DNA of 64,000 bases from Leisingera caerulea DSM 24564 (GCF_000473325.1 NZ_AXBI01000001.1:206811-270810); one strand, 5' to 3'; counted from the first letter of the stretch, positions 43,040-52,220 are shown. Translations and numbers: made by a program. The notes: a model not told the origin generated them from the letters alone.

Positions 43040-45559
43040 ATGGATACCTGGGTTGTCATCTCCTTCATTGCCGTGCTGTTCTTCCTGATCGGCACGGCGG
43101 AGCCTTTGGCCGCGCGGCTGCGGCTGCCATACAGCGCCATCATTGCCATGATCGGCATCGTGCTGGGCCTTGGCGCCAGCTTCTTTTTGCGTACCGAACT
43201 GACCGATGCGCTCAACCCCGTGGCGGAGGCAATCCTGGGGCTGCCGATCCAGGCCGAGATCTTTATCTATGTTTTCCTGCCGACCCTGCTGTTCCAGGCC
43301 ACCATCGGAATGGACCTGCGCGAGATGGTCGGGGACGGCGTGCCCATCATCGTTCTGGCGGTGATCGCCGTTGTGGCGGCGACCGGGCTGGTGGGCTATT
43401 CGCTGCACTGGGCGAGCAGCCTGCCGCTGACCGCCTGCCTGCTGGTCGGCTCCATCGTCTCGACCACCGACCCGTCGGCGGTGGTCAGCATTTTCCGCTC
43501 GATTGCCGCGCCACAGCGCCTGACCCGGATCGTCGAAGGCGAAAGCCTGCTGAACGATGCGGCGGCAATTGCGCTGTTTGGCCTGTTCCTCGGCTTCGTG
43601 ATGGTCGGCGTTCCCGATCCCTCGATGCAGGAGGCGCTGGCGGGCTTTCCAATGCTGATCCTGGGCGGCGCGCTGACCGGCTGGCTGGCAACAAGGGCGG
43701 CGGTCTGGGTCATGAGCCTGTTTGCGGATTTTATCCTGGCGCAGCTGTCGGTTTCGGTTGCCTTGCCCTATCTGGCCTATGTCATTGCCGAGCAGGTGCT
43801 GGGCGCCTCCGGGGTCATTGCGGTGGTCGCGGCGGGGCTGTCGCTGCACCTGGCGGCGCCGGGGCGGCTGACGCCGCAGGCCTGGACCAAGCTGTGCGAG
43901 AGCTGGGACCTGTTGGCACATTGGGCGGGAGCGATGATCTTTGTGCTGGCGGCGCTGTTCATCCCGCGCCTGCTGCAGGAAATCCGGCTGACGGATTTCG
44001 TCCTGATCCTGGTGGTGATCGCCGCCGCCATCGCGGCCCGCGCGCTGATCCTGTTTGTCATGATGCCGGCGTTGAGCGGGTTACGGCTGTCGCCCGCCAT
44101 AGACCGCAGCTACCGCGCTGCCATCCTGTGGGGCGGCCTGCGGGGGGCGCTGACGCTGGCGCTGGCGCTGGCGGTGACCGAGAACGCGCTGATCCCGCAT
44201 GAGACCAAGCGCCTTGTTGGCATTCTCGCCACCGGCTTTGTCCTGTTCACCCTGCTGGTTCAGGGCACGACCCTGCGCTGGGTGGTAAGCAGGCTCGGGT
44301 TGGACCGGCTCTCTGCCTTTGATGCGGCGCTGTCGCAGCAGGCGGTTGCAGTCGCACTGCAAACCGTGCGCGAAGAGGTGGCCGGCGTCACCCAAAGCTA
44401 CCGGCTGAACCATGAAACCGTGCGCGACGAGGCCAAGCAGTTCGGTATCTGGCTGGACGAGGCGGTGCGGGCGGCGGAGGAAACCACCGGCATTCTGGAT
44501 AAGGACCGGGTCAAGCTGGGGCTGATTTCGCTGGCGGCGGCGGAGCGCGAAGCGGCGCTGCGCCAGCTGCGGGAGCGGCTGATTTCCGCCCGCGTGACGG
44601 AGCAGCTGATCACCGGCGCCGACCGGCTGATCGAAGCAGTCCGGACCCAGGGCCGCTCCGGCTACCGCAGGCGGGCGCGGGGCATGCTGGCCTATGGCCG
44701 CGGCTTCCGCCTGGCGCTGGCGCTGCACAATCGCCTGCGGGTGCCGGTGCTGCTGGGCAGGCTGACGGCGGACCGGTTTGAATACATGCTGGCGCAGCGG
44801 GTCATTCTTGGCGACCTCGATGCCTTTGTCGACAGCCGCATCCGCCGGATCCACGGCAAACGCGTGGCCCAGCTGCTGCACGGGATGCTGGCCCGGCGGT
44901 CGGAAGCGCTGGAGGCGGCCCTGGAGGGGCTGCGGCTGCAGTATCCCGGTTATGCCGAAGAGCTGGAGCGTCTGTTCATCCGGCGCGCGGCGCTGCGGTT
45001 TGAGGAGCGCGAGTACCGGACCCTGCATGAAGACGGGCTGATCGGCACCGAAGTGCTGACGGCCCTGCTGCAGGACCTGCTTGCCCGCCGGGCGCAGCTG
45101 GACAGCCGTCCGCGGCTGGATGTGGCGGTTCAGCGCGCCGAGCTAATCCGCAGGCTTCCCTTTTTCGAAGCGCTGGACCGGCGCAGTCGCCGGCAGCTGC
45201 AGCGCAGCCTGAAGACCGTCCATGTCAATGCGGGTGGCCAGCTGCCGGACCAGGGCGGCGGCGGGAGCGTCTATTTCATCGCCTCCGGCGCGCTGGAGCT
45301 CAGGCGGGCAGGCCGGGTGACCCGGCTGGGGCGGGGCGACATGTTCGGCCATGCCGCGTTGCTGACCCCCGGTGCCCGCTTAGCCCAGGCGCAGGCCCGC
45401 GCCATCGCTCCGTCTGTGCTGCTGGAACTGCGCGAGACGGAGTTCCGCAAGCTGCTGGACCGCAGCGAGGCCTTGCGGGAGGCCGTGCAGGCGAGCCTGA
45501 GCGGTCAGAGGCCCGGCCCGGTTTTCCTGCCTGGCGCCGTTCAGAACCCGGCGGACTGA
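43040..45559 (+). CDS. CPA1 cation:proton antiporter with C-terminal cyclic-nucleotide-binding domain
   Basis: 839 residues. Residues 1-420 are a CPA1 (NhaP-type) antiporter with about 12 membrane segments and the exchange motifs TTDPSAVVSIF (142-152) and EGESLLNDAAAIALF (166-180, with the ion-binding Asp173). A long soluble helical part follows, and from about 690 a cyclic-nucleotide-binding domain (LIRRLPFFEALDRRSRRQL, GGSVYFIASGALELRRAG, RGDMFGHAALL). The usual FGE of cAMP sites is FGH, so ligand binding is uncertain. It may adjust sodium or pH in response to the cyclase encoded at 49267. Confidence 0.9.
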   Translation: MDTWVVISFIAVLFFLIGTAEPLAARLRLPYSAIIAMIGIVLGLGASFFLRTELTDALNPVAEAILGLPIQAEIFIYVFLPTLLFQATIGMDLREMVGDGVPIIVLAVIAVVAATGLVGYSLHWASSLPLTACLLVGSIVSTTDPSAVVSIFRSIAAPQRLTRIVEGESLLNDAAAIALFGLFLGFVMVGVPDPSMQEALAGFPMLILGGALTGWLATRAAVWVMSLFADFILAQLSVSVALPYLAYVIAEQVLGASGVIAVVAAGLSLHLAAPGRLTPQAWTKLCESWDLLAHWAGAMIFVLAALFIPRLLQEIRLTDFVLILVVIAAAIAARALILFVMMPALSGLRLSPAIDRSYRAAILWGGLRGALTLALALAVTENALIPHETKRLVGILATGFVLFTLLVQGTTLRWVVSRLGLDRLSAFDAALSQQAVAVALQTVREEVAGVTQSYRLNHETVRDEAKQFGIWLDEAVRAAEETTGILDKDRVKLGLISLAAAEREAALRQLRERLISARVTEQLITGADRLIEAVRTQGRSGYRRRARGMLAYGRGFRLALALHNRLRVPVLLGRLTADRFEYMLAQRVILGDLDAFVDSRIRRIHGKRVAQLLHGMLARRSEALEAALEGLRLQYPGYAEELERLFIRRAALRFEEREYRTLHEDGLIGTEVLTALLQDLLARRAQLDSRPRLDVAVQRAELIRRLPFFEALDRRSRRQLQRSLKTVHVNAGGQLPDQGGGGSVYFIASGALELRRAGRVTRLGRGDMFGHAALLTPGARLAQAQARAIAPSVLLELRETEFRKLLDRSEALREAVQASLSGQRPGPVFLPGAVQNPAD

Positions 45560-45790
45560 CCGGCACGGACGCTTCAAAGCCTGGGACCGGGGCCTGTCGC
45601 GGCGGTTCCGCCAGAACGGCCACCTGTGCCCCCGGACGTGCGCCTGTCCGCTTTGCCAGCCCAATCATCCGGGCTAAGATTTGATCAGCGGGCCTTGGCG
45701 GCGGTTACGGGTTCGCATGGCCCGCCGCCGGGGGTCGCATGGCAGCAATTCATACCGGCCCCGGCTGGGCCTTTATTGCGGAGCGCCCCG

Positions 45791-46363
45791 ATGGCTAAGA
45801 CCAAATACATTATCGATACCGATATTCAGGCCAAGGCGAAGGTCACGATCATTGATCATGCCAAGCTGCAAAAGATGAGGAAGGGGGAGAAAGGCGTCCT
45901 GTTCGGAAAGCACTCGCCGGATTTGAAGCTGATGAACGCCAGTTTCGAATGGGATATGGACGGGAAGACCAAGAAAGCCGTCGGCCTGTCTTCGGTCACC
46001 CTGTCGATCCGCTACACCGGCCAGATCTACCTAAGCAAAGCCATAGATAAGAAATCCAAGTGCTTTTCCCTGGTCAAGGCGCATGAGGAGGAGCACCAGA
46101 AGATCTGCGTCAAGGGCGTCAAGGCGATGAATTCCGCCTGCCAGAAGATCCTGCAGAAACACACCGATGCGATGCTGCGCAAGTACAAGGGCGATTATGA
46201 CGCCTTTGCCCAGGCCGAGGCGAAAGCCGCCCGGAAGGTGGCGATCGATGCCTACAAGGAAATCGATGACGGGCCGTTCTACAAGGTCGCCGTCAAGAGC
46301 CTGTCGATCGACACCGCATCGAATTACGCCAAGATCTCGCCCCACTGCTCGCAATTCGGGTGA
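45791..46363 (+). CDS. Unknown protein with HEEEH putative zinc site
   Basis: 190 residues from ATG 45791; the frame is open upstream, but the preceding stretch reads like non-coding DNA. No signal peptide or membrane segment. Lys-rich (about one residue in six), unlike its Arg-rich neighbours. The centre holds SLVKAHEEEHQKICVKG (HEEEH at 98-102), which resembles an HExxH metallopeptidase or DUF922-like zinc site, then four helices and several Cys. The gene runs toward the LysM gene at 46458 (95-nt gap), suggesting a functional pair. Function unknown. Confidence 0.65.
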   Translation: MAKTKYIIDTDIQAKAKVTIIDHAKLQKMRKGEKGVLFGKHSPDLKLMNASFEWDMDGKTKKAVGLSSVTLSIRYTGQIYLSKAIDKKSKCFSLVKAHEEEHQKICVKGVKAMNSACQKILQKHTDAMLRKYKGDYDAFAQAEAKAARKVAIDAYKEIDDGPFYKVAVKSLSIDTASNYAKISPHCSQFG

Positions 46364-46457
46364 GGGTGCAGAGGACCGCGCCCGCGGCTGAGGGAGCCTG
46401 ATGATGACCGGCCATTCCGGCGGAACGCCGTGACCGGCCTGCAAAGCCTGGGAACGG

Positions 46458-47792
46458 TCATTCCCAGGTCTTGGCCTTCAGCCCCTTCCTGACCTCGGCG
46501 CGCAGTTCGCCCTCGATTTTCTTCACGTTGCTTCTGCAGAAGGTCTCGAAGGCCATATCAGTTACCGGATCGCGCTGCAGTAACTTGGCAATGCGTTCCC
46601 CAAGTTTTTTCTGGTCCATTTTCCCTTTGAGCGTGGTGGCATTCTGTTCGAGATACATGTGAACAGGTCTGCGACTGCTGTCAGACAGCAGGATCTTTTG
46701 GAGAATTTTGCTGGTTCCGCTGACGCCAGACCGCACGAACAGCTTGACCAGGACTTTGCTGGCGAGTTCCTTGTAAGCTTGCGAGGAAAACCGCTTCACC
46801 ACGTTCTCGCCAAGCGCTTTAATCTCCTGCTCCAAGAGGCGGTCGGTCAATTTAGGTATCAGGGGCGATTTCGAGATCAGCCTCGTCGCCAATCTTGCTG
46901 CGACTCTGTTGCGGAGGATGTATTCAGCCAGTTTGGGAGCGACATATCCGCTGACGAACCTCGCAATAGTTGCGCCCGCACCGCCGGCGATTCCGCCCCG
47001 GAGCATGGCTTTGCCGATAGCCTTTGCTGAGCTCTTGTTGGTCACCGGGTCGCCAGCGATTACCTTGCCGATCTGGTTTGCACTCTCGGCAATGACCGCC
47101 GTGCCGGCGCCGATTCCGGTGCCCCAGGCAACTGTCGCCACAGCGGTGGCCGGAGCGGCAAGGGTCATCGCCGCGGCGCCGAATATGACGAAATTGATGT
47201 CTCGCACGAGGGAAAGGCCGGTTTTCCAGCCTTCGGCGGTGCCAACCACATCACTGAGCCAGTTGCCGAGACCGGTGCGGTACATGTTGATCTGCTTTTC
47301 AGCAAGCTTCATGCTGAATTCGAAGTGCTTGTAATCCCGCCTTTTGACGGTTTTTTCTAGGTTGGCGACAGCGCCGTTGGCCATCGCCTGCAAGGCCACC
47401 GGGCCGTCGCCGGACCGGATCAGGAACGAGATGATGAAATGCTCGTCGTCCAGGTCGTTTTGCATTTTGTGCCGGTATTTGGCGCTGTCCAGCTCCCGCT
47501 TCATCCGCTTCAGGCTCAGGTCCATGGCCCTGTTCAGCGCCGCCATGGACTGCTTCCATTCCTTTTCGGACAGCGGGTACTGCTTGTTGCCGACCTTCAT
47601 GACATAGCATTTCGCCTTTGGGTCCGGCGTATGCACGACCATGCCTTTCTTGAGCGGCTGCTTTTTCCGGTACGCCGCCGCCGCGGGTTTGTTCTTGGGG
47701 TGCTGGAGGAGGACTTTCAGGTCCTTGACCTTGTACTTCTTTGCAATATCCTCGAACGTTTCGCCTTCCTTGACTTTGTGCTGAATCCACAT
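46458..47792 (-). CDS. LysM-domain protein with hydrophobic, glycine-rich centre (possible effector)
   Basis: 444 residues. The N-terminus is a LysM domain (IQHKVKEGETFEDIAKKYKV, about 3-55) but has no signal peptide. Helical, basic residues 60-190 lead to a hydrophobic Gly/Ala-rich stretch (201-235: FVIFGAAAMTLAAPATAVAT and AWGTGIGAGTAVI) and a second one at 263-281 (LRGGIAGGAGATIARFVSG), which look like glycine-zipper or pore-forming helices; the C-terminus is Lys/Arg-rich and helical. LysM plus membrane-active segments without a signal recalls cargo of contractile injection or type VI systems, but no such genes are in the window. Lys-rich codon use differs from the flanks. Confidence 0.6.
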   Translation of the reverse strand: MWIQHKVKEGETFEDIAKKYKVKDLKVLLQHPKNKPAAAAYRKKQPLKKGMVVHTPDPKAKCYVMKVGNKQYPLSEKEWKQSMAALNRAMDLSLKRMKRELDSAKYRHKMQNDLDDEHFIISFLIRSGDGPVALQAMANGAVANLEKTVKRRDYKHFEFSMKLAEKQINMYRTGLGNWLSDVVGTAEGWKTGLSLVRDINFVIFGAAAMTLAAPATAVATVAWGTGIGAGTAVIAESANQIGKVIAGDPVTNKSSAKAIGKAMLRGGIAGGAGATIARFVSGYVAPKLAEYILRNRVAARLATRLISKSPLIPKLTDRLLEQEIKALGENVVKRFSSQAYKELASKVLVKLFVRSGVSGTSKILQKILLSDSSRRPVHMYLEQNATTLKGKMDQKKLGERIAKLLQRDPVTDMAFETFCRSNVKKIEGELRAEVRKGLKAKTWE

Positions 47793-47920
47793 AACCGGGC
47801 TCCTTCCGCCGGCGGCTGACCGCTCTGCGGTACAGGAGGCCGCCGGGTCCGCAGTCTAGCCCCTTGGCGGCCGCGGGCCTGTGACGCGCGTCACAGCGCG
47901 GGCATATGCGGAGAAGGGCG

Positions 47921-48613
47921 TCAGCCCGCCGCGGCAATTCTTGCCAGCCCGGCCGGGTCCAGAAGGATGATCCAGCCGTCAGCCAGGCCGATCAATCCCG
48001 CCTTCTGCCATTTGCGCAGGCAGCGGTTCACGTTCTCCCGCGATCCGCCGATCATGTCTGCGATCTCGGATTGCGACTGGGCCAGCCGTTTTGCCGGCCT
48101 GGCGCCGCCGCCGGACGCCAGGCGCAGCAGGGTCCGGGCCAGCCGGGGCGGCAGCTGAAGAAAGGCGATTTCCATCATCCGTTCGTCCGAGCGGCGCATC
48201 CGCGCGCACAGCAGTTCGATCAGCCTGACGGCCAGGTCCGGAGCGGTCTGCAGGACTTGCAGAAAGGCGTGCCGTTCGAGAATGAGCAGCGTGCAATTGG
48301 TCAGGGCATGCGCGTCTGCGCTGCGCCCGCCGCCGTCCAGCAGGGCGATTTCGCCGAAGACGTCGCCCTGGTTGAGATCGGTCAGGACGACATCGCGTGC
48401 GGTGGGCGCCATCGCGCTGATCCGCACGGTGCCGCGGGCGATCGCCATCATGCTGTCGCCTGGCGAGCCGCAGCGGAAGATCTGCGCGCCGGCCTCATGC
48501 CGGCGCAGATGCGCGCGGGCGGCCAGGCCGTGCAGCACCGTCCTGTCGAGCCCGGCAAACAGGGCGCTTTGTGCCAGCAGCGCAGCTTTGGCGGCGAGGC
48601 TTTCCTCCGTCAT
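47921..48613 (-). CDS. Crp/Fnr-family transcriptional regulator with intact-looking cNMP site
   Basis: 230 residues from ATG 48613 (a GTG at 48622 would add three). The beta-barrel phosphate-binding cassette reads GDVFGEIALLDGGGRSADAHA, i.e. FGE followed by R-S-A, the residues that hold cyclic nucleotides in Crp. The C-terminal winged HTH is RLAQSQSEIADMIGGSRENVNRCLRKWQKAGLI. It lacks the N-terminal Cys cluster of Fnr. It stands back to back with the FecR-cyclase genes across about 95 nt, so it may respond to the cyclase and control that promoter. Confidence 0.9.
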   Translation of the reverse strand: MTEESLAAKAALLAQSALFAGLDRTVLHGLAARAHLRRHEAGAQIFRCGSPGDSMMAIARGTVRISAMAPTARDVVLTDLNQGDVFGEIALLDGGGRSADAHALTNCTLLILERHAFLQVLQTAPDLAVRLIELLCARMRRSDERMMEIAFLQLPPRLARTLLRLASGGGARPAKRLAQSQSEIADMIGGSRENVNRCLRKWQKAGLIGLADGWIILLDPAGLARIAAAG

Positions 48614-48709
48614 GGTCGTCACAATCCGCGTTTGGCGCCGGAAATCCGGCGATTCCGCATTTCATTTGGTCATCCCCTAAAACTAGGCCATTATGGGCAT
48701 CTGATCATC

Positions 48710-49270
48710 ATGCTGAAGCGGTCTTGGCGAAAACGCGGGGGGTGCTTGTTGAGGAAAGCGTTTCTGATTTTTACCAGTGTTCTGGCTGCTGCCGTTGCGG
48801 TGAGCAGCGCAGCTGTGGGCCAGCAGGGCGGGTCCTGCCAAACAACCGAAGCGAGCGATCCGCCGCGGGTCATTCTGAGCTGCGCGAACGGGCTGGTCAT
48901 TGAGGCGGAAGCCCCGGACGTAAGCGCATCGGGGTTCCGGCTGCCGGCCTTGCAGGCGCCGCCCGTGTCGGTCGATGTGACCAGCCAGGGCGTGCTGGTC
49001 ACGCTGCCGCCCGGCAAGGGGCCATTTCAGATCATGACCCCGCACGCCATCGTTTCGGTGCGCGGCACTCTGTTCGTTGTAGACGTCACTGCAGTCGGCA
49101 CGGCGGTTTTCGTCGTTGAAGGGCTGGTCGAAGTGCGCCGCCTGGATGGCAGCGATCCGGTGGAGCTGGGCGGGGGCGACGGGGTCACGGTGTCGGCGGG
49201 AACGCCGATGGAGGTGAAGCAATGGCCCGCTGAGAAGGTTTCGGCACTCCTGATGCGCTTTGGGCGATGA
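48710..49270 (+). CDS. FecR-domain periplasmic protein
   Basis: 186 residues from ATG 48710; TTG codons at 48746/48749 after a G-run are possible alternative starts. A signal peptide is evident (AFLIFTSVLAAAVAVSSAAV). The domain core is GPFQIMTPHAIVSVRGTLFVVDVTAVGTAVFVVEGLVEVRRLDG, the FecR pattern, here without a sigma factor or a TonB receptor next to it. It overlaps the CHASE2-cyclase start by 4 nt (ATGA), so the two are made together; FecR probably acts as the periplasmic partner of the CHASE2 sensor. Confidence 0.85.
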   Translation: MLKRSWRKRGGCLLRKAFLIFTSVLAAAVAVSSAAVGQQGGSCQTTEASDPPRVILSCANGLVIEAEAPDVSASGFRLPALQAPPVSVDVTSQGVLVTLPPGKGPFQIMTPHAIVSVRGTLFVVDVTAVGTAVFVVEGLVEVRRLDGSDPVELGGGDGVTVSAGTPMEVKQWPAEKVSALLMRFGR

Positions 49271-51084
49271 AGTCGCGGCTGCCGCTTTGGGCTGCAGCGG
49301 CGGCGGTGATCGCGGCCTGGGCCTGGGCCGGCCTACTGGGGGTTTACCATATCGCGGGGCGCGCCAGCGCCCTGGACCGGGCCGAGGCGGTGTTCGCCGA
49401 CTGGCGGCTGCTGATCGCCGGGCCGCGCCCCGCGCCCCCGGACGTGACAATTGTTGCGCTGGATGATGCCACCGTGGCGGCGGCCGGCGGGTATCCGGTC
49501 AGCCGCAGGTCGCTGGCGGAGCTGATCCGCGCGATTGCAGCGGGCGGTGCCAGGGTGGTGGCGCTGGACCTGCTGCTGGTCGACAGCACCGAAGCGGACC
49601 GCGAGCTGGCGCGGGCATTGGAGTCGCTGCCGGTGGTGATCGCGTCAGCCGGGCTGTTCGGCCCGGACGAAACCGGTCGGCCAGCGGTCCCGAAGACTTC
49701 CGGCGAAATCGGCCCGCGGCCGGAGTTTGCCGCCGCCGCCTCGGTCGGACTTGCCAATATCGCGGCAGATGCAGGCGGCACGCCGCGGCACCTGCCATTG
49801 GTGTTCGAGACAACCGAAGGCCTTGCCCCGTCCTTTGTCCTGCAGGCGGTGTCGCTGTTCCTCGGTGATGCCGTGCCTCTGGTGCCGGGAGGCGCACGGG
49901 TGGCGGGCGAGGTGCGGCCGATGGACATCGCCTGGCACCTGCCGCTGCGCTACTACGGGGCGCACGGCACCCTCAGGACAATCAGCGCGCAGTCGCTTTT
50001 GGACGGGGCGGAGGCCGGCCTGGACGGGCAGCTGGTGCTGCTGGGGGCGACGGCAACGGCGGTCGGAGACCGTTTTAGCGTTCCCTTTGACCAGGTCATG
50101 CCGGGAGTCGAGGTGCTGGCCACCGGGATCGCCAATTTGCTGCACGGCTCTCAGCTGGTGCGCGGCGGCCGGGTGCGGCGGCTGGATGCGGCGGTGACGC
50201 TGGCCCTTGCGGCCTGCGGCGTTCTGGCGGTATCGCTGCTGCCGCTGGCGGCGGGGAGCACGGTTTTCCTGGGCCTGCTGGCGGGGTGGGCTGCTGCGGC
50301 CGCGCTCCTCTTCGGCAATGGTTACTGGTTCAGCCTGGCGCTACCGCTGGCAGGTGCGGTGCCGCCGGTTTTGTGCCTGATGCTGGTGCGCCAGATGTTC
50401 GACCGCAGGCAGGCCAAGCTGCAGGTTATGGCCCGGCAGGCCTTGGGCCTGTTTCACGCTCCGGCTCTGTCCCGCCGGATTGCGGATGATCCGGCTTTTC
50501 TCAAATCGCCGCGCGCGCAAGACGCCGCGATCCTGTTCGTCGATCTGGGCGGGTTTACCGGCACCTCCGAGCACCTCGGGCCGGCCGCGACCCGCGACCT
50601 GCTGAAGGTGTTTCACCAGCTTGTCGTGGAGGAAGCCGAACAGCTGGGCGGCGTTGTGCTTGATTTCATGGGCGACGGCGCCATGATCGGCTTTGGCATT
50701 CCGGACCCGGGGGCGGAGGATGCGGAGCAGGCGCTGCGGGCAAGCTTCGGCCTGGCAAGTCGTATCCGGTCCTGGATTGCGGGCTCGCCGGAATGCCAAA
50801 GCCTGAAGGGAATGCGGGTGGGGGTGCATTGCGGCCCGATCATCCTGTCGCGGCTGGGTCATGAACGGCAGCAGCAGATTTCGGCCTCCGGCGATTGCGT
50901 GAATGTGGCCAGCCGCCTCATGGAGGTTGGAAAAGCGCATGGGGCGGCGATCACCGCGTCGTCCCGCCTGCTGTCGCGTGCAGGCCGGACGGCGGCAGAC
51001 CTGCCCCGGCCGGATGTGACGAAGCCGGTCAAGATCCGGGGGCGCCGCGGAGACATCGAAGTTGTAATGTGGATGCCGGCCTAG
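49267..51084 (+). CDS. CHASE2-domain class III adenylate/guanylate cyclase
   Basis: 605 residues. One N-terminal membrane segment, a periplasmic CHASE2 sensor domain (about 35-300; DVTIVALDDATVAAAGGYPVSRRSLAELIRAI, GVEVLATGIANLL), three more hydrophobic segments (about 310-395) and a cytosolic cyclase domain. The two metal-binding Asp lie in LFVDLGGFTGTSE and DFMGDGAMIGFG; ISASGDCVNVASRL holds the base-selecting Asp and the transition-state Asn/Arg. It should convert ATP (less likely GTP) to the cyclic nucleotide on a periplasmic cue. The Crp/Fnr protein and the CNBD antiporter nearby are candidate receivers. Confidence 0.93.
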   Translation: MKSRLPLWAAAAAVIAAWAWAGLLGVYHIAGRASALDRAEAVFADWRLLIAGPRPAPPDVTIVALDDATVAAAGGYPVSRRSLAELIRAIAAGGARVVALDLLLVDSTEADRELARALESLPVVIASAGLFGPDETGRPAVPKTSGEIGPRPEFAAAASVGLANIAADAGGTPRHLPLVFETTEGLAPSFVLQAVSLFLGDAVPLVPGGARVAGEVRPMDIAWHLPLRYYGAHGTLRTISAQSLLDGAEAGLDGQLVLLGATATAVGDRFSVPFDQVMPGVEVLATGIANLLHGSQLVRGGRVRRLDAAVTLALAACGVLAVSLLPLAAGSTVFLGLLAGWAAAAALLFGNGYWFSLALPLAGAVPPVLCLMLVRQMFDRRQAKLQVMARQALGLFHAPALSRRIADDPAFLKSPRAQDAAILFVDLGGFTGTSEHLGPAATRDLLKVFHQLVVEEAEQLGGVVLDFMGDGAMIGFGIPDPGAEDAEQALRASFGLASRIRSWIAGSPECQSLKGMRVGVHCGPIILSRLGHERQQQISASGDCVNVASRLMEVGKAHGAAITASSRLLSRAGRTAADLPRPDVTKPVKIRGRRGDIEVVMWMPA

Positions 51085-51266
51085 CCCTTTTCGTGGCGGG
51101 CGCGTTCCAGCGCGATCACCCGCCGCCGGAAAGTCTCACGGCTGACCTCCACCCGTTTCCCGGGGTAGGTGCCCACGATGCTGCCGATCATAACGGCGAT
51201 AAACAGCACGCCGATGTAGTAAATCCTTCTGATAACCGTTCGGATGAGTGGGGGAAGTGTGACCGT
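51081..51266 (-). pseudogene. Truncated small membrane protein fragment
   Basis: The minus strand reads TLPPLIRTVIRRIYYIGVLF and then IAVMIGSIVGTYPGKRVEV, ending SRETFRRRVIALERARHEKG and a TAG that overlaps the cyclase stop. One membrane segment and a basic tail look real, but no start codon with a ribosome site is found before the frame runs into the iclR 3' end. It is probably the tail of a gene cut when the 51.3-58.9 kb block joined. Family not recognised. Confidence 0.4.
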
Positions 51267-51281
51267 ACAAATGCGGTGGGA

Positions 51282-52088
51282 TTATTGGTCTTGTACCCGA
51301 CTCAATTGCTGCTTATCGAAACCAATCTCGGCTGAAATACGAGCCGCCGCCACGGATACGGCTTCAATCTGGCTCTGCTCTGGCGGGGTTTTAATAAATT
51401 CGGTCAGGCTGACGATGGCAATCGTAGCGATGGGCGCCCGCTCTGAGTTGAAGATCGGACACGCAAGTGCATTCAGGCCCAGCATGGTTTCATTTGGCGC
51501 GGTTGCCCAACCCTGGCCGGCGATGTTGTCAATGTGGGCAAGAAGCTCTGCTCTGTCCGTGATAGTGAATTTGGTGCCTGCGGCAAGCGTTTCCGGAATC
51601 ACATCTTGGCGCGCATGTTCCGGCATCGACGCTAGGGCAACTTTGCCTTGGGCCGAATTTGCAAACCCAAGCAGCGATCCAGGGCGGACACCAACGTCGA
51701 TCTGCATGTTGCCATGCAGTGTGTTTAGGATCCGGATGCCATCCTCTTCAATCTTTCCCAAGCTGACGGCGTGCCCGGTACGGTCACGAAGCGTTCGCAT
51801 ATGGGGCATTGCCACTGAGGGCAGATCCACCGTACCGGAAGCCGCTTGACCCAGGGCAATCAGCCGGGATCCGATTCGGTACCTTTCGGTTGTTCCGGAT
51901 TGGGAAATGTATCCAAGCGAAACCAGAGTGCGCAGATGGCGGTGGATCCGGCTCTTGGTTGTGCCAAGCGCCGAGGCCAAGGCGGTGACACCCATATCCG
52001 CATCCGCATTCGCAAGAGTTTCAAGGACTTGCAATGCAAGTGCGACGCTCTGAATCACGTCTTTATTTTCCGCGCTTTCCGCCACCAT
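51282..52088 (-). CDS. IclR-family transcriptional regulator (divergent from the cupin-TRAP operon)
   Basis: 268 residues. Winged HTH at about 10-70 (VALALQVLETLANADADMG, ALASALGTTKSRIHRHLRTLVSLGYIS), then the IclR effector domain (GHAVSLGKIEEDGIRILNTL, GFANSAQGKVALASMP, LGLNALACPIFNSERAPIATIAIVSLTE). Different from the first IclR protein in the window. Divergent from 52311, with a palindrome and promoter between, so it most likely controls the 52.3-58.9 kb catabolic unit. Confidence 0.93.
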   Translation of the reverse strand: MVAESAENKDVIQSVALALQVLETLANADADMGVTALASALGTTKSRIHRHLRTLVSLGYISQSGTTERYRIGSRLIALGQAASGTVDLPSVAMPHMRTLRDRTGHAVSLGKIEEDGIRILNTLHGNMQIDVGVRPGSLLGFANSAQGKVALASMPEHARQDVIPETLAAGTKFTITDRAELLAHIDNIAGQGWATAPNETMLGLNALACPIFNSERAPIATIAIVSLTEFIKTPPEQSQIEAVSVAAARISAEIGFDKQQLSRVQDQ

Positions 52089-52151
52089 GGATCAGGCTCC
52101 TTTTTGTTTCGGCCGCGTAAACCTGCTCAAACCGCTCTGGTTTCGCAATGC

Positions 52152-52220
52152 TTGACAGCGCCGGATGTCTGTATTTATGTTTCGCTTGCAAGAACATCAT
52201 GTATCGTCAGGCGAAACATA
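52152..52220 (+). promoter_or_regulatory. Promoter and IclR operator of the cupin-TRAP operon
   Basis: A sigma-70 promoter reads TTGACA (52152-52157), 17 nt, TTATGT (52175-52180). Inverted arms TATGTTTCGC (52176-52185) and GCGAAACATA (52211-52220), 25 nt apart, overlap the -10 and the start region. A repressor bound there would block transcription; the divergent iclR product is the obvious candidate. Confidence 0.75.

Noticed and set aside
43028..43921. Minus-strand frame rich in Gln and His opposite the antiporter
   Set aside because: Composition artefact of the antisense of a membrane protein; no start signal.
42349..44202. 617-codon plus-strand frame overlapping the DUF1612-like gene and the antiporter
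   Set aside because: Gly/Arg-rich shadow frame in GC-rich DNA; the antiporter frame has clear membrane and motif structure.
47906..48709. N-terminal extension of the FecR frame to 454 codons
   Set aside because: The extension lies opposite the Crp/Fnr gene and lacks homology; the signal peptide sets the start near 48710.
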